Shown here: positions 22,932-24,409 of the stretch, one piece after another
Layout of the letters: each line of letters opens with the position of its first letter
Numbering within the stretch: the first letter of the stretch is position 1
Virus record (IMG/VR): IMGVR_UViG_3300025728_000030
Span: 1 to 24,409 of that record
Source: a virus
Direction: 5' to 3' (one strand)
DNA length: 24,409 bases
The notes under the pieces: model-generated
The model's database searches: none
The model's input: only the letters and a program-made list of their open reading frames with translations
Told to the model about the DNA's origin: nothing
Made by a program: the position numbers and the translations under genes

Positions 22932-23414
22932 TTAGGCCTTACGGTTAACCTCCTGCATGTACTCGGTCCAGTCAGCATATGGCGTAACGTATAGGTGATG
23001 GCTGTCCAGCCCGGAAGCCGGTGGCCAGGTTACGTGTTTACTGATCACAAAAATCTCGCGGTCAGGATTGAAGTAGTAGCCTGTTACGACGTTCCGACCA
23101 TAAATGCCTGGAGTCGGCGCTCCCGTCATCGTTTCGGGATGGGAGTGCTTTTTCGTCCAGATCACCTCATTTTCGATCCAGCGTTTTATCTCCATAAATT
23201 TTTCATTCATTTCATCTGGCTTGGAAAACCAGCTGTTGAACAGCTCGGACGCGTTTTCTTGGACGCTTTCCTCGAGCGGGATACCGCCCAATGTGAGGCT
23301 GCTCAGGTACTGGGTGACGGCTTTGGTAATGATAGAGTTGCGCGGTTCTCCCGTGCGAAGCGCCCAAAGATCCAGTTGGTCTCTGACAGTGTCATTCAGT
23401 CGTACGGATAACAT
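22932..23414 (-). CDS. Ribbon-helix-helix regulator with an unknown C-terminal domain
   Basis: A 160-residue protein. Residues 2-38 (LSVRLNDTVRDQLDLWALRT, GEPRNSIITKAVTQYL) have the pattern of a CopG/Arc ribbon-helix-helix DNA-binding domain: a short strand, helix, turn, helix. Residues 50-160 are not recognised; they include FNSWFSKPDEMNEKFMEIKR and GRNVVTGYYFNPDREIFVIS and are much longer than the tail of a simple antitoxin. The ATG at 23414 has only a weak GAGA upstream. A promoter with two overlapping palindromes lies 30-85 bp upstream, strongly suggesting that the protein represses its own gene. It stands alone, with no partner toxin next to it. It could be an antitoxin-like regulator, a control protein for the cargo, or a phage early regulator. 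Confidence 0.8.
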   Translation of the reverse strand: MLSVRLNDTVRDQLDLWALRTGEPRNSIITKAVTQYLSSLTLGGIPLEESVQENASELFNSWFSKPDEMNEKFMEIKRWIENEVIWTKKHSHPETMTGAPTPGIYGRNVVTGYYFNPDREIFVISKHVTWPPASGLDSHHLYVTPYADWTEYMQEVNRKA

Positions 23415-23445
23415 ATCTATTCTCGACTATGTTGTGTTGAAGGTC

Positions 23446-23484
23446 GCATACGTTGTATGCGTTTGTGCGCATACTATGTATTGC
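23446..23484 (-). promoter_or_regulatory. Two palindromic operators in front of the RHH gene
   Basis: GCATAC-gtt-GTATGC at 23446-23460 is a perfect 15-bp palindrome; GCATAC-tat-GTATTGC at 23469-23484 is a second copy with one extra base. The second covers the -10 hexamer and the first lies just past the expected start of transcription. Spaced short palindromes over a promoter are the usual operator form for ribbon-helix-helix repressors. Confidence 0.7.
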
Positions 23485-23499
23485 ATGGCTTCTCGTCAA
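23471..23499 (-). promoter_or_regulatory. Sigma70-type promoter of the RHH gene
   Basis: On the - strand TTGACG (23499-23494, 5 of 6 consensus) and TAGTAT (23476-23471, 4 of 6) are separated by 17 bp. Transcription would begin near 23464, with a leader of about 50 nt. The overlap with the palindromes makes chance less likely. Confidence 0.6.
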
Positions 23500-23637
23500 T
23501 CCTTTTTGACTCGAATGAACCTATAGCTCAGGGGCGATTGGGGATGTTGTAGGAGTTGGTCGGCTTCAATTGCGCCTCTTCAAAATGAGCCTTTCGCTCA
23601 CCATTTGATGTTGATTTTTAGGAGCGTGGTCGGAAAA

Positions 23638-23912
23638 AAGTAATGCGATAATTCGGATATCAGTAGACAGCTGAAAGCCCCGTATTCATTGGCTTTACTG
23701 GATTACTTCAGAAAGTAATTTTGAGTAATGAAAAAGGTAATGTTGACGTAAGTGGCTGATTTATAAGGGGTTAATATATGGAAAAATTACTCCCTTAAAA
23801 GGTAACTACCTAACCTCCACATTACTTAAAAATTACCTTGTGCAGACCCCTTGCAGGCCAGTTAAACCAAGGCTCTCAGGCCGATCAGTTGAATATGTTA
23901 CCGAAATTACCT
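23638..23912. repeat. Cluster of ARGTAAY 7-mers, probable integrase arm-type sites
   Basis: Copies of A-R-G-T-A-A-Y or its complement: AAGTAAT 23638-23644; ATTACTT 23702-23708; AAGTAAT 23713-23719; GAGTAAT 23723-23729 (one mismatch); AGGTAAT 23735-23741; ATTACTC 23786-23792 (one mismatch); AGGTAAC 23800-23806; ATTACTT 23821-23827; ATTACCT 23832-23838; ATTACCT 23906-23912. Ten sites in 275 bp, in both orientations, 165-440 bp inside the attachment core. Tyrosine integrases bind short repeated arm-type sites flanking their core, so this probably is one phage arm of the attachment site. Cox- or Xis-type binding is an alternative. Confidence 0.6.
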
Positions 23913-24077
23913 TTTTCCGGTGCCGTTCCCGAAAATACCGATAACCCTCATGGTTCTTTGCGTGCTCAACTGCCGGGCAAATTCATGGGACTGCCATGGG
24001 AACGCTTGCGCGCTAACTATCGCCCTGAAACCCTCATAAACCGGGGGCCGACTTCGCGAAAATCGCAATCGGGCGGT
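23913..24077. other. Non-coding end of the prophage, between arm sites and attachment core
   Basis: No gene with a start signal is seen. Frames across this stretch run over the tRNA remnant and the terminator and are not credible. It forms the rest of the non-coding region that begins upstream of the RHH promoter at about 23500. Confidence 0.5.
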
Positions 24078-24100
24078 TTCGAATCTCTCCTTCACCGCCA
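24078..24100 (+). other. Right attachment site: 3' end of a tRNA gene (probably tRNA-Ser)
   Basis: TTCGAATCTCTCCTTCACC followed by GCCA is the T-loop, the 3' T-stem strand, the 3' acceptor strand and the encoded CCA end of a tRNA. The bases just upstream (GCGGT) do not pair with CTCTC, and no matching 5' half (expected to start GGTGAAG) lies upstream, so this is only a 3' remnant. The pattern fits Pseudomonas tRNA-Ser, the known target of phage phiCTX. The intact tRNA should be at the other end of the prophage. The remnant marks the boundary between phage (left) and chromosome (right). Confidence 0.8.
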
Positions 24101-24110
24101 CATTCAGTAC

Positions 24111-24148
24111 ACAAAACCCCTGATTTCGAAAGAAATCAGGGGTTTTGT
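24111..24148. terminator. Intrinsic terminator of the interrupted tRNA locus
   Basis: A perfect 17-bp stem (24111-24127 with 24132-24148) closed by a GAAA loop. The right arm ends in GGGGTTTTG and the left arm begins ACAAAACCCC, so both strands have a short T-run. It lies 10 bp after the tRNA 3' end, the normal place of the tRNA terminator, and is chromosomal DNA. Confidence 0.85.
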
Positions 24149-24224
24149 GGTTTCTGGTGTCTGGATTTTAATCCGCTCCGCAAGTGATCCGTGCAGGTGC
24201 TCAGCCTGATTCGCCATAGCACAT

Positions 24225-24230
24225 TACAAT
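24225..24230 (+). promoter_or_regulatory. Possible -10 element of the ybjQ-like gene
   Basis: TACAAT matches 5 of 6 bases of the -10 consensus and lies 34 bp before the start codon. No clear -35 is seen at 17 bp. It would place the transcription start near 24237. Confidence 0.35.
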
Positions 24231-24264
24231 CGCCGTTTTATCAGTAGAAAAAAGGATTGCTTCC

Positions 24265-24409
24265 ATGATCATCTCCACCACCCACGCCATTGAAGGCCGA
24301 CAGATCACCGCGTACCTGGACATTGTCAGCGCGGAGTCGGTGCAGGGCGTCAACGTGATCCGTGACATGTTTGCCGGCATGCGCGATTTTTTTGGTGGGC
24401 GCTCGCAGA
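24265..24409 (+). CDS. YbjQ/DUF74-family protein, N-terminal part (chromosomal, runs off the right edge)
   Basis: The first 48 codons read MIISTTHAIEGRQITAYLDI, VSAESVQGVNVIRDMFAGMR, DFFGGRSQ. This is the start of the YbjQ (heavy-metal-binding-like, UPF0145) family, about 105 residues long, whose hallmark is G-N-x-x-RDxFAGxRDxxGGRS. The function of the family is not established; members form pentamers. The start is supported by AAGGA 8 nt upstream. It is the first chromosomal gene past the attachment site and helps identify the host as a Pseudomonas. Confidence 0.88.
   Translation, partial: MIISTTHAIEGRQITAYLDIVSAESVQGVNVIRDMFAGMRDFFGGRSQ

Noticed and set aside
23838-24209. A 123-codon + strand frame across the attachment site
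   Set aside because: It runs through the tRNA remnant and the terminator hairpin and lacks a ribosome-binding site.
1-24409. CRISPR arrays and insertion sequences
   Set aside because: No regularly spaced direct repeats and no transposase-like frame were seen; the accessory genes appear to have come in by recombination and not on IS elements.

Overview
The window is most of an integrated P2-like (phiCTX-type) temperate Myoviridae prophage in a GC-rich gammaproteobacterium, very probably a Pseudomonas. This rests on the P2 order of structural genes, Pseudomonas-like protein sequences, a tRNA-Ser-like 3' end as the right attachment site, and a ybjQ-like chromosomal gene just outside it. Nearly everything from base 1 to about 24100 is prophage; chromosome starts at about 24101.

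Layout from right to left. Capsid and packaging: portal (Q) and terminase (P) on the + strand at 17960-20760; scaffold/protease (O), capsid (N), small terminase (M), head completion (L) and tail protein X on the - strand at 14435-17827. Tail completion: R and S at 11464-12395. Baseplate and fibre: V, W, J, I, H, G at 5709-10216. Sheath, tube, the E/E' frameshift pair, tape measure, U and the start of D at 1-5617. D runs off the left edge. Integrase, repressor, replication genes and the late activator must lie further left.

The accessory DNA is the unusual part. (1) Between X and R, where P2 carries holin, endolysin and spanin genes, there is instead an AT-rich, oppositely oriented two-gene operon coding for an ABC-type ATPase and an HNH nuclease (Septu-like PtuA/PtuB). 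No lysis gene is visible anywhere in the window. (2) Between S and V sits an AT-rich gene whose protein seems to carry two PD-(D/E)XK nuclease folds in tandem. (3) Beyond the portal, in the place where P2 carries tin/old and phiCTX its cytotoxin gene, there is an overlapping pair of genes I do not recognise. (4) Next to the attachment site is a ribbon-helix-helix regulator whose promoter is covered by two palindromic operators.

Regulation. A 21-bp dyad, TTGTA-N11-TACAA (allowing one or two mismatches), occurs at four places: O/P, ptuA/R, V and FI. Three are P2 late-promoter positions, so it is probably the binding site of the off-window Ogr-like activator. The fourth lies between R and the Septu-like operon and could tie that operon to late expression. 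Near the right end, about ten copies of a 7-mer (ARGTAAY) within 275 bp resemble integrase arm-type sites, followed by a 23-nt tRNA 3' remnant and a strong terminator.

Start codons were chosen by eye from Shine-Dalgarno spacing, overlap with the upstream gene and similarity to P2 proteins. Family names come from recognition of the translated sequences; no database search was run.
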